Below, in pieces: positions 12,976 through 25,139 of a DNA stretch of 64,000 nucleotides. The notes under the pieces were generated by a model. The model worked only from the letters and a program-made list of their open reading frames with translations, did not search any database and was not told the origin of the DNA. The stretch is from Gordionus sp. m RMFG-2023 (lineage: Eukaryota > Nematomorpha > Gordioida > Chordodea > Parachordodidae): NCBI RefSeq assembly GCF_954871325.1, contig NC_088777.1:2234509-2298508 (forward strand), written 5' to 3'. Every line of letters begins with the position of its first letter. The stretch's first letter is position 1. A program made the position numbers and the translations under genes.

Positions 12976-13055
12976 ATGGCATCTATGAATGGCTGCACCA
13001 GTCCTATCACTAGGAATTTATTTGGTCCTTTTCGAGTGTGTGCTGACACAAGGAT
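12976..13055. repeat. Dispersed 80-bp repeat, copy 2
   Basis: Second copy of the repeat at 5576, starting ATGGCATCTATGAATGGCTG and in the same orientation, 7.4 kb away. Confidence 0.75.
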
Positions 13056-16000
13056 CTTTGGCTCTACTCTTAGAGAATCCATTTCAATTTATTTTTAAAA
13101 ATCGTTAACATAAATATTCAAGTCTCAGGATTTCGTTGATAGAAGTTTTCAATCCTTTGTATCATTTTTGACAAAATATCGAGTTGGCCGTATTTAAAAA
13201 TCGATACAAGAATTCACGATCACTACTCTATTTCGAAATTCGAGTTGGTATAGTAAAGTTAAAAAAATATATATACAATATTTGCAGATTAAAAAGAGAA
13301 AATTTTTTTTATAAAAATAAATATATACTAATTCATTAAAAAGATAATTATTTTCTATGTTAATATTGAACTATTAGGTTCTCTAAACATAAAATATATG
13401 AACAAAAAAAAATACCTAATTAAATATAATATTAAGTTGGTTTTTGGTCGATGTTACGGGTGGGTACTCGGGCTTCATTATCGGGTCGATGGTCGGGTCA
13501 ATAGATTTGACCAATCAGATTGATCCATTTTCATTTTTTTCCACCAAAAACCGAAGTCTCGGTTCGTGTATAACAAATCATTTAACTGGCCACCCAAGAA
13601 ACATATGCCACATCACTATTAATAGACTGATTCGTGTCTATGGCTAAATAATTTAACTTTCATAATAAATACTTCATATTTTTTCAAACGGATTTCGCTT
13701 AAATAAAAAATAATCAAAAATTATAAATATAAAAATTAAAGCAGATTAAATAGTTATATTAAATTTGATAAGTAAGTTATATTTCTAATTCAAATTATTA
13801 AAGTTTGTGATATAATGAGATGTGATGTATGATGTGTAAAACAATATAAAACAATAGAATTAGATTAATAAATTTATTGTTTTATACATTAGGTGGGGGG
13901 GGGGGGTGTTTAAGTTAAATTTCAGAATTTATTATATTTCGAAAGAAAGAATTGTTAAGAGAAAACAATAAATTTATTTAAAAGATTGTGTATAAATTTT
14001 ATGGGGTCAAGTTAAAAGTACAAATATTATATTGTTTGATTTTACGATAATAATATACCCAATGTATGAATGTTTTTAGATACTAAAAAAAAAATTTTTT
14101 TTTTAATTTTTAGAATAGCAAATAAAAGCATAAAAAGTATAAAAAAAATATTAAAATTGAAAATGAGAAAATGTGAAAATATGGGTTTTTTGCTAGATGA
14201 AGAATAAATTGAAGATCATAACACCAGGGATGCATATAACTCAGTGGCTTTGTCATCATTTTAATTTCAAGAGATGATCATTTTAATATATATATGGGAG
14301 GAAGAGAAGTGGATAATAAAGATATTTAAATGTGGAATTAAAAATAAATACATTTTTTATCTTTGATCATATTGTCAAAAAAATTTTTTATCTATGAATA
14401 TCCAAATCAGCCTCTCTCCGTTTACAATATACTATAATAACCATATTCATTATGCCAAGTTATAATCATATTTAAAGCATTAATCTATTCCAAACTCAGC
14501 TGATTAATTTTTTTTTTTAAATCTAAGTTTTACAAGATATTATTCTAAAGGAGTAGTCTGACTTAGAACATACCAGAGAGATTGAGCATTTGTGAGTAAA
14601 TATTGAAGAGCATATATTATGTATATTCATCTATTATTTTAAAATATAAAAAATATTTAGAAATTGGTATACAACTTATAAGAAGACATTAAATTTTTTA
14701 ATGTGATAACGTTCAAAATATCTAAATTTTTAGAATTGATTTTGAAACGTTCTATTTTTGGCCTTTAAACTTCAATTGTAGTAACCACAAAATACCGCCA
14801 AGTCGCTATAAGACGCTGATTTATAAAATGCATATTCTTAAATTTTACAGTATGTTATTCTTTAGCTATACGCATCGCTTGAATGCTCTCACTGTATTCC
14901 GCGGTTACTAAATGTTCCTTATTCAAAATAAACTAATAAGTAACCATAAACTTATAAATATATTTTTTTAATTTCTCAGCTAAAACTTATATAACATCAT
15001 TAAATTTCATTAAGGACAAAATATATAAATTATATAAATTGATATTATTGACATTATCGTATCATATTCTTGAAGAAGGTTATGGCTCAACTTAAAATGT
15101 AAAAAATAATAATAATAATGCAAATTGGCAGCTTTACATGTATATTTTTTTCTTCCGTATATAGAATGCGATTTGGATAAACTCAGAGACTAAAATATTA
15201 TTAAAGTGTTTAAGATTTATTTATTATTTTCCTAGACGAATAGAAGAATTTATTAACACGTCTAAATGACAGAAAATTCATTAGCCAGCCAACATCAAAA
15301 ATTTATCCCTGCCCTCCCCACCCTGCTAAGCAAAAAATTGCTCCAATATGCCACGATGCTCCTGCTCCATTTATAATAGTTACATAATTTTAATATAAAA
15401 AAATATATGACACACTATTTATAACCTCACAACAAAATCTTATTTGAAACTTTTTCAGACATCATAATTAAGGCGTGTAAAAATAAATAAGCATTAGTTG
15501 ATAATAATCCACTAGTTTTTACTAACCGCAATCTAATAAAATTAGCCATGAGGAGTGTATAAATTCAAACTTTATTAAAATATTATCTGTATTTAAGAGT
15601 TACAAATTATTTTCATTTTATCTAGATATAATTTGAAAAATTGTTTTTTTTTCAATTAGAATCTTTGCATATTTTAGGAGGAGGAAAGAGGTGGAGGTGT
15701 TACTAAGTAGGCAATTCATTCAGAAAACAAGAACCTGGAAAATTCAATATATAATTTAACAGAGTTAAACACATTTTATTTAGGTGATAAATCTCAAAGA
15801 GGCGTATCTGGTTATAAAAAGAAAATTGTATATTTATATATATATACATTTAAATATATATATATAACAAAATATCGCCTCAGAACAGCAAAAAAATATA
15901 AACATTTATAATATAATTTATCACATCAGGTAGAAAGGTTTGGACATTTATTAACGAAATCTTTAATAACATTTTTATGACTAAAATATTGAGTTAATTG

Positions 16001-16958
16001 TTTTTAAAAAATAGAGCATTATAACAACACTAATCCCAATAATAAATTTATTTATTTTAAATATAAGAGAGAAAAGCATTGTGAAAAATTCTACAATTTT
16101 TACTTTGTAGAAAAAGCGCAGATTTTAAATGCGTTATTTACGATTTTGTTGTTAAATTTTATTATTTAAAGCCCCCCCCCCCCAAAAAAAAATTTTTTTT
16201 TTTGATTCGACTGCATTAATATTAGTAACACTTGGTCTTAATTGCCAGGATTTAGTTTGGAAAGGGTTAGAGGAGGGTTTAAAAAATATATATAAATTTG
16301 GATAGTCCTTAGTATAAGTGAGCAGTTCTAAGTAGAAGCGATCAGGGAATATTTTTTATCGTCATACAAGTTAGGGTACATCTTTCAAATAGGTGTTAAT
16401 TATATAGCTTTTTGACTGCCATTTTAGAATCACAGTCTTTTTATGGGAACATGGGCCTATGCCTACACACGTTTTAAATAAAAAATATAATTATTTATAA
16501 CGAAGAAAACCTCAATGATGCCTCGCATCAAGAATTAATTATTTACGGAGAGAAAATATAGCGTAGAGGTGATACATGTGAATGGCAAGAATAAATGTTT
16601 ATCACTACAGTCTACAAACTTAGAAGTACCAGGGTACAGTGGACTGTGGACTGTGGAAGAAGAAAAGGTGTTTAAGAATTATAATAGGATAATAATTTCT
16701 ATATTTTTAGCCCTCTGAGCCAACTATCAGCCGGCTAAAAAATCTGCTAATAACCAAAAACTATCACTTTGGGCCTCGGGGGGTTAAAGATGTAGCAGCT
16801 CAAATTTGAAAGAAACTAATAAAAATTAAAACTCCTTAATGTTAACGATTTTTTCCGTCAGGCGCCTGAAAGTTGAGCCGAATTAGCCTTCATTTACCCA
16901 TCACTCAACTATATTAAGAATACAAAAAGCTAACTAGCAGAAATACTTTGGTGTCCTA

Positions 16959-17128
16959 TGATGTGTATTAAATTGTTGTTTTTGTTATTTTTTGTAAAAT
17001 GTTTATTTTTTTTTATTATTATATAATTTGATATTAATTTGAATAATAAATGATGATTTTGATTTTTGGATACTAAATAAAAGAATAAAAAGATTTCGAT
17101 ATTTTACTACTTCTAAAATTACATTACA
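16959..17128 (+). repeat. 5' LTR
   Basis: Begins TGATGTGTATTAAATTG and ends TTACATTACA. It matches the 3' LTR along its whole length with scattered substitutions and small indels. Confidence 0.85.
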
Positions 17129-17132
17129 AAAA

Positions 17133-17150
17133 TGGCGCAGTCTATGAAAA
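17133..17150 (+). promoter_or_regulatory. Putative primer-binding site
   Basis: TGGCGCAGTC begins 4 bp after the 5' LTR, where a tRNA primer-binding site starting TGG is expected. It overlaps the first ATG of the internal region at 17132. Confidence 0.5.
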
Positions 17151-19520
17151 GTCTAACGGATTTAAACCTGTGTTACAAAGATTGGTACAACGTATTTCAA
17201 GAATTTAAAAACACACAACCTAGTTTAACCTCATCACAAGAAAAATCTTTGTTATTAACAACAATAGGGTATGATATTTACAAAATACTTGTAAATTTAT
17301 GTACACCTGATAGTCCTGGAATAAAAAGGTATAAGAAATTAGATATCTGCAATAGGCCCGGCCCGTACCCGGGTGGATGTCAAAATAAACAAGAACGATA
17401 TAAGATTGGGATTGGATACTGGAGCTGGGGTCAGTATAATTAACGATTTAGATTGGAAAAATAAACTTAATCAATTAACAAATTGCGTTGCTAAAACTTT
17501 AAAGCAATACAAGAATCAATATACTATTGTTAGGTCAGACTGTAGTAAAAGTACAATATAAAGGGCGAACATTAGAACTACTTCTCATAATTACAAAAGG
17601 ATGTACCAAAAATCTAATTAGAAGAAGTTGGATAACTAAATTTCCCAAAATGACTGAATTACCTGAAAGGACCATACAAATAAATAATATTAATATAGAA
17701 ATGAATTTCCTCAATTATTTACCAAAGAATTGGGTTGCTTGAAAGAATTTAAGGCACAAATATATATGAAAAACGAGAAACCAATTTTCTGTAAATCACG
17801 TCCCGTACCATACGCATTAAAAGATAAAGTTGAAGAAGATTTAGATAGATTGCAAAAAATAGGAGTAATAGAGAAAATTAATCAATCACTTTATGCATCA
17901 CCCATAGTAATTGTTGAAAAGAAAGATAAAACATTAAGAATTTGCGGGGATTTTAAAAGAACTATAAATCAAAATATAAATATTGATTAGAGGATTATTT
18001 AAATACTAGTATAAGCCCGTCAAAAATGACGGGGAATGAAAATTTTCTTCTTACTTTTATGCATGTTACCTGTAATTTGAAAATAATATCCAATTTTTAT
18101 TCTTCTTATCCCCTCATCCCTTCAGGCCAGGTTTAATCCATTAAAACTAAGTGCTATGGTTTGAGTAAAAATAAATTTAAGGCTTACTGATTACTTATAC
18201 CTAATATTTAATATTAAAAAAAATTCCCAGGCAAAGTCCAAAGCCATATTAATTATGAAAAATTCTTCCAAGCCCATTGAAAGATCATAATAATTTTGGT
18301 AGTTAAGAACTGAAATAAAAATTTAAATAATCATAATGAATTTAAAAATACAATCAAAATTCAGATTGGTTTTTTGATCAGGTCAAGCCCAGGCCTGCAA
18401 AAAAATTTGTTTTGGGCCAATGTCTGACCTATAATTAATAATAAAAAAATTCTCAAGCGTCCAAGCTCATAATAATTTTGAAAATTTTTCCCCAAGCCCA
18501 GCCCAATATAATTTATAAAAATATTTTCCAAGCCCAGCCCAACCCATAATAATTTTATAAAAAAAAATTCTCAAACCTAGCCAACCGATAGTAATTTAAA
18601 TTTTTTTTCCAAGCCTGGAGATAGGTAAATCTCTAAAAATTATATCTATATTTTAGTCTATTTTAACCCAGCTCACCCCAACCAAGGCCAACCCATTAAG
18701 ACTAAGAAGAGTGAATACTATTTTTTTGAATAAAAATATATTTAAATTAGATTTTACCTGAGGGCCATATAAATATTCTATGTTAAATATTACACCTATG
18801 CCTAATATTAAAAAAATTCCCAAGCCAGGTCCTCGCACTTGGTTTTCTCAAACCCGCAAAGACCATAATAATTTTGATAGTTGAGGACTGAAATAAAATA
18901 TATAAAAAGTCACAATGCATTTAAAAATACAATCAGAATATGAAAGTTGCATGGGCCTTGGTTGATCAGGCCATGCGATGTCTTCATAAAAATTTTCAGG
19001 CCAATTTCTAGCCCATATTTAAAATAAAAAAATTTACAGGAATCTTAGACTATAAAAATTATGAAAAATGTTTCTCAAGCTAGGTCCAAGTCCATATTAA
19101 TGGTGAAAAATATTTCCCAAGCCCAGGAAAACCCAAATAATTTATTTTGATCCAGAAAATATGGTCTGATGTAAGGGGTTTATAAGAATTAAATCTGTCT
19201 AATTATAAAATTAACAACAAATGAATTAAATATCTGATTTACCTATGATTCTACTGGTGAGCTCCTGATATTTATATGAAATTCATGAATACATATTAAA
19301 GTACCATTCTGAAAATATGTTCATCCTTATTTAAATTTTAAACAAACCAAATGATTTATTACTTATTTACAATTTATAAAATTAAATTTAAGAAATTGTT
19401 ATTAAATTACAAAAGAAAAAATTAAAAGATATGTCTAAGTTAACAAATAATAGGAGGTAAACTTCATTCATTATATTAAAAATGTCAACTATTAATTAAT
19501 TTATGAAAGTTGCATGGGAC

Positions 19521-20061
19521 ATGGTTTTTTGATCAGGACTGGCTATCTGCAAAAAAGACCAATCTAAACCCATATTTAAAATTCAAAAATCTTAAAGCAC
19601 CTCTATTTTAAATTTTATCCAATATGATTTCCATCACATTTTTAAATTTTGATATATCTAATACATGCTCACAGTATATATTGCAACAATTTTACCTCTT
19701 TTACTCTTAAATTTTAATATTTATATAAAATTTATTAATAAAGTATATTTAATGCCATACACACAAACTAAATAATTACCCTTCAACCCATGGTTTTTTG
19801 ATCAGGCCTGGCTATGTCTGTAAATAAAATTTCAGACCAATCTATAACCCATAATTAAAATTCAAAATCTTAAAGCACCTCTATTTTAAATTTTATTCAA
19901 TATGATTTCCATCACATTTTTAAATTTTAATATTTCTAATACATGCTCACAGTATACATTGCACCAATTTTACCTCTTTTACTCTTAAATTTTAGTATTT
20001 ATATAAAATTTATTAATAAAGTATATTTAATACCATACACACAAACTAAATAATTACCCTT
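19521..20061. repeat. Tandem duplication, two units of about 269 bp
   Basis: Units start at ATGGTTTTTTGATCAGG (19521 and 19790) and stay aligned to CAAACTAAATAATTACC. Looser copies of the unit start occur at about 18366 and 18958, suggesting an older array. Confidence 0.85.
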
Positions 20062-20099
20062 CAACATCTATATAATTAATATTATATACGTAAAATAAA

Positions 20100-20172
20100 A
20101 AGTTGAGGAGGGCTGCATTGAAAGAACCTCTGCCTTCCAATCGTGAAGTCGCAAGTTCGAATCCCGATGGCA
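20100..20172 (+). repeat. tRNA-like segment, likely SINE or tRNA pseudogene
   Basis: Contains a good B box, GTTCGAATCC, and an anticodon-like loop CTTCCAA, followed by a poly-A run. Stems do not pair well enough for a functional tRNA, so it is read as a tRNA-derived repeat. tRNA-Gly-like anticodon context is only a guess. Confidence 0.45.
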
Positions 20173-22319
20173 AAAAAAAATTAAAAAAATAAAAATTAAC
20201 ATTACACTATATAGTCTCCTTGAATTTTAAATACATTACGGAGATACGAAAACGATCATCATGTGATTATGGAGATTATATATATTAGATGAAGACTACC
20301 TTTTGGTACATCGTCTTCTCCAGCAATATTTCAAAGAGCCATCGAGAATTTATTAAAAGGTTTTGAAGGAGTAGCTTGTTATTTAGATGATATTATAATA
20401 ACCGGGAAAAATAGAGAGAAACACGAAACAAATTTAAAAAGATACTAAAATGTCTAGATGAAAATGGAATCAAGCTAAAAATAGAAAAATGTAAATTTTT
20501 CAAACATTATGTCGAATACTTAGGACACAATATTTCAAAAAACTGGATTACAACTATTAAAAAACTGGATTACAACTACCGAAAAAAATACTGAGTCAGT
20601 AAAAAAAGCACCAGAACCAACAAATTTGAAACAATTACAGTCATTTCTAGGGTTAGCAACATACCATTCAAAATTTATTTCAAATTTTGCAGCCAAATTA
20701 TTAGAAAAAGCAGTTGTTTGGAGATGGACTAATAAATGCAAAGACGCGTATAAAAAAATAAAGCCAGAAATAAGTAGTACTCTAATATTACAACATACAT
20801 TATGATCTAAAATTACCCATTATATTAGCAACAGATGCATCAGCCATAGGAATTGGGGCAGTAACATCACATATAGAAGGGTGTAAGGAGAGACCAATTA
20901 CATTCTTCAAGAACGCTAAAGCAGCTGAAAAAAATTATAGCCAATTAGAAAAAAAAGCTCTAGCCATCATATTTGGGGTTTCAAAATTCAAAGAAAATAT
21001 TTAGAAAAGAGTTCACATTACAAACAGACCAAAAGCCATTAATGAGTTTATTTCATCCAAGAAAAGTTATATACCAACAGCATCTACTGCCAGAATACAA
21101 AGATGAACTTTATTATTAGCAGGTTACCAATATGAAAAAGAAGCCAAAGGTAGTAGACAAATGCTGACATGCTAGCTAGATTACCCATAAAGGGAACTCT
21201 AATATCAAAAGAAGAAACGTTAAAACAAATCATGTGGTAAAAACACCTTTAAATGTATGCGAAATTGAACGAGAAACAATGCGAGATGATATACTTTCTT
21301 ACAGATATACAATAGAGATGGCCAATAAACTATGATGCATGTTTAAAGGAGTATAACCAAAGGAGAGAGGAAATAACAACAGAGAGAGGTTGTTAGGTTG
21401 TTTATTATGGAGAACCAAAATGATAATATCACAACAATACCGAAACAACATGTTGGTTAGACATAATACATCAAGGACATATCGGAATGGATGTGAGCAC
21501 AACAATATGCGTGGTGGCCTAATATAAACAAAGATATAGAAACATGTGTCGAAAAATGTAGAGAATCCCAGGAACAACACGATTTGCCTCAAAAGACAGG
21601 TTCAAAATTGGCCAAAAACACCAAAAGCATGGCACCGAGTACATATTGAATATGCTGGACCATTTCAAATTCATTATTGGTTGGTAGTGATAGATTCTAG
21701 TTGCTGGCCAGAAATAATTCCCATGACTAGCATTCATCTAAAAATATTATTGCGAGGTTCGATTTCTAAAAATTGTTTCTAATAACATATCCCAATTAGC
21801 AAAGATTTCAATGATTTTTGTGTGAAAAACGGACAAACGGCATGACTGAACATTTAGTTCGAACTTTTAAACAGGGTATGAATAAAAGGAATGAGAGGGA
21901 TTTAGAAACCAGTCTAGCTATTTTTCTCTACAATCACAGGAATACACCAGGGACAGAAATTGAACAAAGTCCCGCTGAAATACTACTAAAATTTAAACCT
22001 AGAGGATTGTTAGATCAAATATTCGAACGGGGGAACAAAAAGCAAAGTTAGAATACTACAATCAAAAATTCCAGATAAATGAAAAAGTTTGGTCGCGCCT
22101 TTACAATAATAAAGACTTTACAATAATAAAAAAAATGGGAAGAAGCCATTATTAAAGGCATACTCGGATCTCAACGTTATGAAGTATATTTTGCCGTGAA
22201 TTACGGTTAGTACTTCACAAGAAAGGTTAATTCTTTGAATTCTCATTGAGACTTGTAATGGACCAATTATGGAAAAGAACCGAAATATTAATTGAAGAAT
22301 ACGAATTAGAAGAGAGAAC

Positions 22320-22440
22320 TGAAGTAGAAGAGAAAATCGAAGAGATAGTAAACAAAGAGATAGACAAAGTAGTAAACAAAGAGATAGTAAACAAAGAAAT
22401 AATAAACAAAGATATAGTAAACAAAGAGGATGCAATAAAA
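22320..22440 (+). repeat. Imperfect short tandem repeat in the Gypsy C-terminal tail
   Basis: Repeated ATAGTAAACAAAGAG-type units encode an iterated I-V-N-K-E motif in one frame, giving a charged helical or coiled-coil-like tail directly upstream of the 3' LTR. Confidence 0.7.
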
Positions 22441-22533
22441 AATAACTATGAAATGAATTTCAAGGAGAGGAAGGAAGAAACAAGTCAAGATTGATAAAAG
22501 GATACGATCGAAACCAAATAGACTGGGGATAAA

Positions 22534-22699
22534 TAATGCGTATTAAATTGTTGTTTTTGTTATTTTATGTATATGTTTATTTTTTTATTAATATATAATT
22601 TGATATAAATTTGATAAATAAATGATGATTTTGATTTTGGATACTAAATAAAAGAACAAAAAGATTTAGATATTTTATTACTACTAAAAATACATTACA
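22534..22699 (+). repeat. 3' LTR
   Basis: Partner of the 5' LTR at 16959. It is preceded by a purine-rich stretch, GACTGGGGATAAA, in the position of a polypurine tract. Confidence 0.85.
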
Positions 22700-23416
22700 C
22701 CCTACAATACAGACACGCCTGTAAGCATATACTATGATGCGTCAGAAACCAGGCTAGTGGGTCACGTTTTTTATAAAATTTATAATGTCAGATGGGGGCT
22801 AACGTTTCGCTTTTGGGTCTTAGCACGTTATCATTGCCGAAAATTTCTTTGCTCCTACAGACCGCAATGGTGTTTTTTGAAAGATTTGCCGTTCATAAAT
22901 AGCATGTGATTTATCTTGCAGAAAAATTATTTATTTATTTATACAGAGAACGACATACTTGCTATAATAATTTGACAAATAGAGGCCTGTGAAAAATTAA
23001 GAGTTATCGGTTGGTGCAATAGGCACTTGAATCAGTTGAACTAAAATTATGAAATTATTATATCGTATTGGAAGTTACAGTATATACAAGATGCATTATC
23101 ACTTTTAAGTAGAGGAGTAGAGGACGCGTCATAACACTTACAAAATCAGAGAGATCCAGACTGTGCTCACGCACAGGAAAAAAATATGTTAAGTTAAGCT
23201 ATACTGTCAAAAACAATCAACAGAATAAAGGGATTATGAATTAGAAAAACTTAAATATCAAAAAAATATATAATATAATATTTCGAGTTTGAAATGATTT
23301 ATGCAACTTCATAAAACCTTGGATAGGATGTCAGGGAAATGGTCTCAGAATTCGTGAATTCCCATAATTCTAAGGTAATATAATATTGAAGAGGATTATT
23401 GATTTGTCAGTATAAG
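22700..23416 (+). mobile_element. Older LTR-element remnant (LTR-like/5' region), split copy
   Basis: Shares long similarity with 38170-38830 (for example AGAGGACGCGTSATAA and CGTTCATAAATA blocks) and weaker similarity with 30600-30830 and 44685-45130. It hosts the Gypsy insertion on its left (ACTTTGGTGTCCT at 16945 continues here) and the foldback insertion on its right, then resumes at 25966. It is a broken fossil, older than both insertions. Confidence 0.65.
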
Positions 23417-24290
23417 TGTCGTAATTTTTTAAGGGATCAGAACAATCCGAGATCATCACGGGTTTTAAAGGGATAACTAAAAAATTAGAGTTTAAGTTAA
23501 GGAATGATAATACGGTATTATCACGTTTTAATCGTGATAAAGAGGAATCTTATTTTAAAAAGCGTTTTCCGCGCGTTTGGCTTTATTTCTTTTTAATTTT
23601 ATTGTTATTTATTAATTTTCAATGTTTTTTGGCCTTGTGAAATATGATTTATCTAATATAGGGTATCAATCGATAGCTAATCAAAAGATCTATTCAACTG
23701 GATGTCAATCTCTACCCTTTAATGGGCGGGTCTAGGCCTGGGGGGTCAGGAATATTTTTATCAAAATTAAATATCGATATGGGTATCAAATAATAGCTAA
23801 TTTTAATATCTTTTGACTGAAAGTCTTCATTCTTGGTCTTGATGAGTATGACTTAGTCTGAGGGGTGGATTAGGGAAGAAGGGTTGTAAAAAGTAATTTT
23901 TTTTTGATATGGGAATCAAATAAAAGGTAATTAAAATATTTATTTATAGAAATAACAATAATCACTTATAGAGGGCGGGTCGGTCTTGGGGGGTCAGGAA
24001 TATTTTTATCAATACAAAATATCGATATGGGTATCAAGTAAGCTAATTTAAATATCTTTAGATTGAAAATATTCTTTTTTTGTCTTGATGGTAAGACTTG
24101 GTCTGTAAGGGGGGGGGGGGGAGGTGTATGGAGGGGGGGGGGTGTAAAAAAAATAATTTTTGATATGGGTATCAAATAAAAGGTAATTAAAATAGTAATA
24201 ATAATAATCCTTCATACCGGGCTGGTTTAGGTCCTAAGGTAGTGGAGGGGTGAGGAATATTTTTATCAATACTAAATATCGATAAAAGCA
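23417..24290 (+). repeat. Left inverted arm of the foldback element
   Basis: Reverse complement of the right arm, with poly-G runs near 24107-24140. The inner boundary is approximate. Confidence 0.8.
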
Positions 24291-24639
24291 GGGGTTAAAT
24301 ATAGTCATTGCTTTTTAAAAACTAATTGTAGCCTAATGATAAAATTATTTGCTAGCAACTTAATCCAATTTGTAATATTTTTAAATCTCAAAATTTTGGC
24401 TATATTTAAAGCCATCGATTCACAAATTTTAAAATGACATTATAAATTTTTCTTATTGCAGTTATAAATTATTACACTTCTTTGTAAGCAAATCATCTTC
24501 TCTATTATTATATTTTTCTTCAAATCAACACATATTTTATTGATTTTGATAATTGGAATTCAAAATTTAATTTTGAACAATTAATTATTTATTAGTTACA
24601 CAAATAATATTTAAGGGACATTTTGTGGAACAATTAATG

Positions 24640-25066
24640 CCATTTTTAAAACTTTGACATCTCTTATTGTTGCAACTTTTTTTGGCAATTGCAAATTTAC
24701 TTACAATTACCATAAGAAGATGCACCTCTTGGTGCTTTTATTATGATGGTCTTATTAGGAATGGTCGTAAATTTTATTGAATATGAACGTTCGTTTTTAA
24801 AAATTGGGAATCAATTTTTCACCAAATTAGTTATACCCATAATTTTTCGCTCTCCATTTGGATAATTTCGGCATCAATATTTTTGGGGAATAGATTTGAT
24901 CTATCATTTTTATTTATTGGGATCAGTTACGTGAATCCCCAATGGGAAAATTTTATTTTTTTCATTTTATTTTTGTTAACATTATTTTGCTTATCTCTAT
25001 TTATTAAATATGCAATAAACGATGGTAGTCTTGCTAAAATATTTTCTATGCTATTTGCTTATTGAG
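24640..25066 (+). other. Membrane-protein-like open frame in the foldback interior
   Basis: Between the inverted arms is non-repetitive sequence including an open frame of 60 codons (24883-25065) with hydrophobic segments LFIGISYVNP and FILFLLTLFCLSLFIKYA, ending TAG/TGA-free up to 25065. Upstream frames are also hydrophobic. It could be a captured piece of a host multi-pass membrane protein or simply a T-rich chance frame. No family recognised. Confidence 0.25.
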
Positions 25067-25139
25067 TTTGTAGTATTTTTATCTTACCATAATATTGTGT
25101 TTGCCAATTTTATATTTCGTTCTCTCCAAAAGAATATAT

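Larger units (their letters stand above)
9481..16958. other. Long AT-rich region without recognisable genes
   Basis: Mostly A/T-rich non-coding DNA. It contains the assembly gap at 11443, the second 80-bp dispersed repeat at 12976, a GGGT-rich patch around 13440-13640 that could be a MITE, a poly-G run near 13894, a poly-C/poly-A/poly-T junction near 16172 and TA tracts near 15838. Open frames at 9914, 10852 and 13444 are not supported as genes. Confidence 0.5.
17991..20290. mobile_element. 2.3-kb non-coding repeat insertion inside the Gypsy reverse transcriptase region
   Basis: Reverse-transcriptase-like sequence stops near 17990 and resumes near 20290. The interior is non-coding and made of degenerate repeats rich in CAAGCCCAGCCCAA and AATAATTTT, plus a 269-bp tandem duplication and a tRNA-like segment. 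Near the left end a perfect hairpin, CCCGTC-AAAAAT-GACGGG (18016-18033), follows ACTAGTATAAG, which resembles some Helitron-type termini. That assignment is only a suggestion. Confidence 0.6.
16959..22699 (+). mobile_element. Gypsy-type LTR retrotransposon fossil with both LTRs
   Basis: Bounded by LTRs of about 170 and 166 bp (TG..CA type) that are roughly 90% identical by eye, so it is an old insertion. Flanks TCCTA and CCCTA look like a 5-bp target duplication. Internal order on the plus strand is gag-like start, protease (DTGAGVS near 17417), reverse transcriptase (LPFG..F and YLDD motifs near 20300-20395), RNase H (ATDAS near 20830) and integrase with a GPY-like end (21800-22050), then an acidic/basic tail. 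This order is Gypsy/Metaviridae type. It is broken in many places, of the order of ten or more breaks, and is split by a nested 2.3-kb insertion. It lies inside an older LTR-element copy, whose pieces flank it. Confidence 0.9.

Noticed and set aside
18653-18838. Glycine-rich minus-strand frame resembling the one at 25219-25419
   Set aside because: Both arise from related degenerate non-coding repeats, and there is no sign of coding conservation.
22118-22488. Minus-strand leucine/serine-rich open frames opposite the Gypsy tail
   Set aside because: They are the antisense reading of the short tandem repeat that encodes the lysine/glutamate-rich tail.
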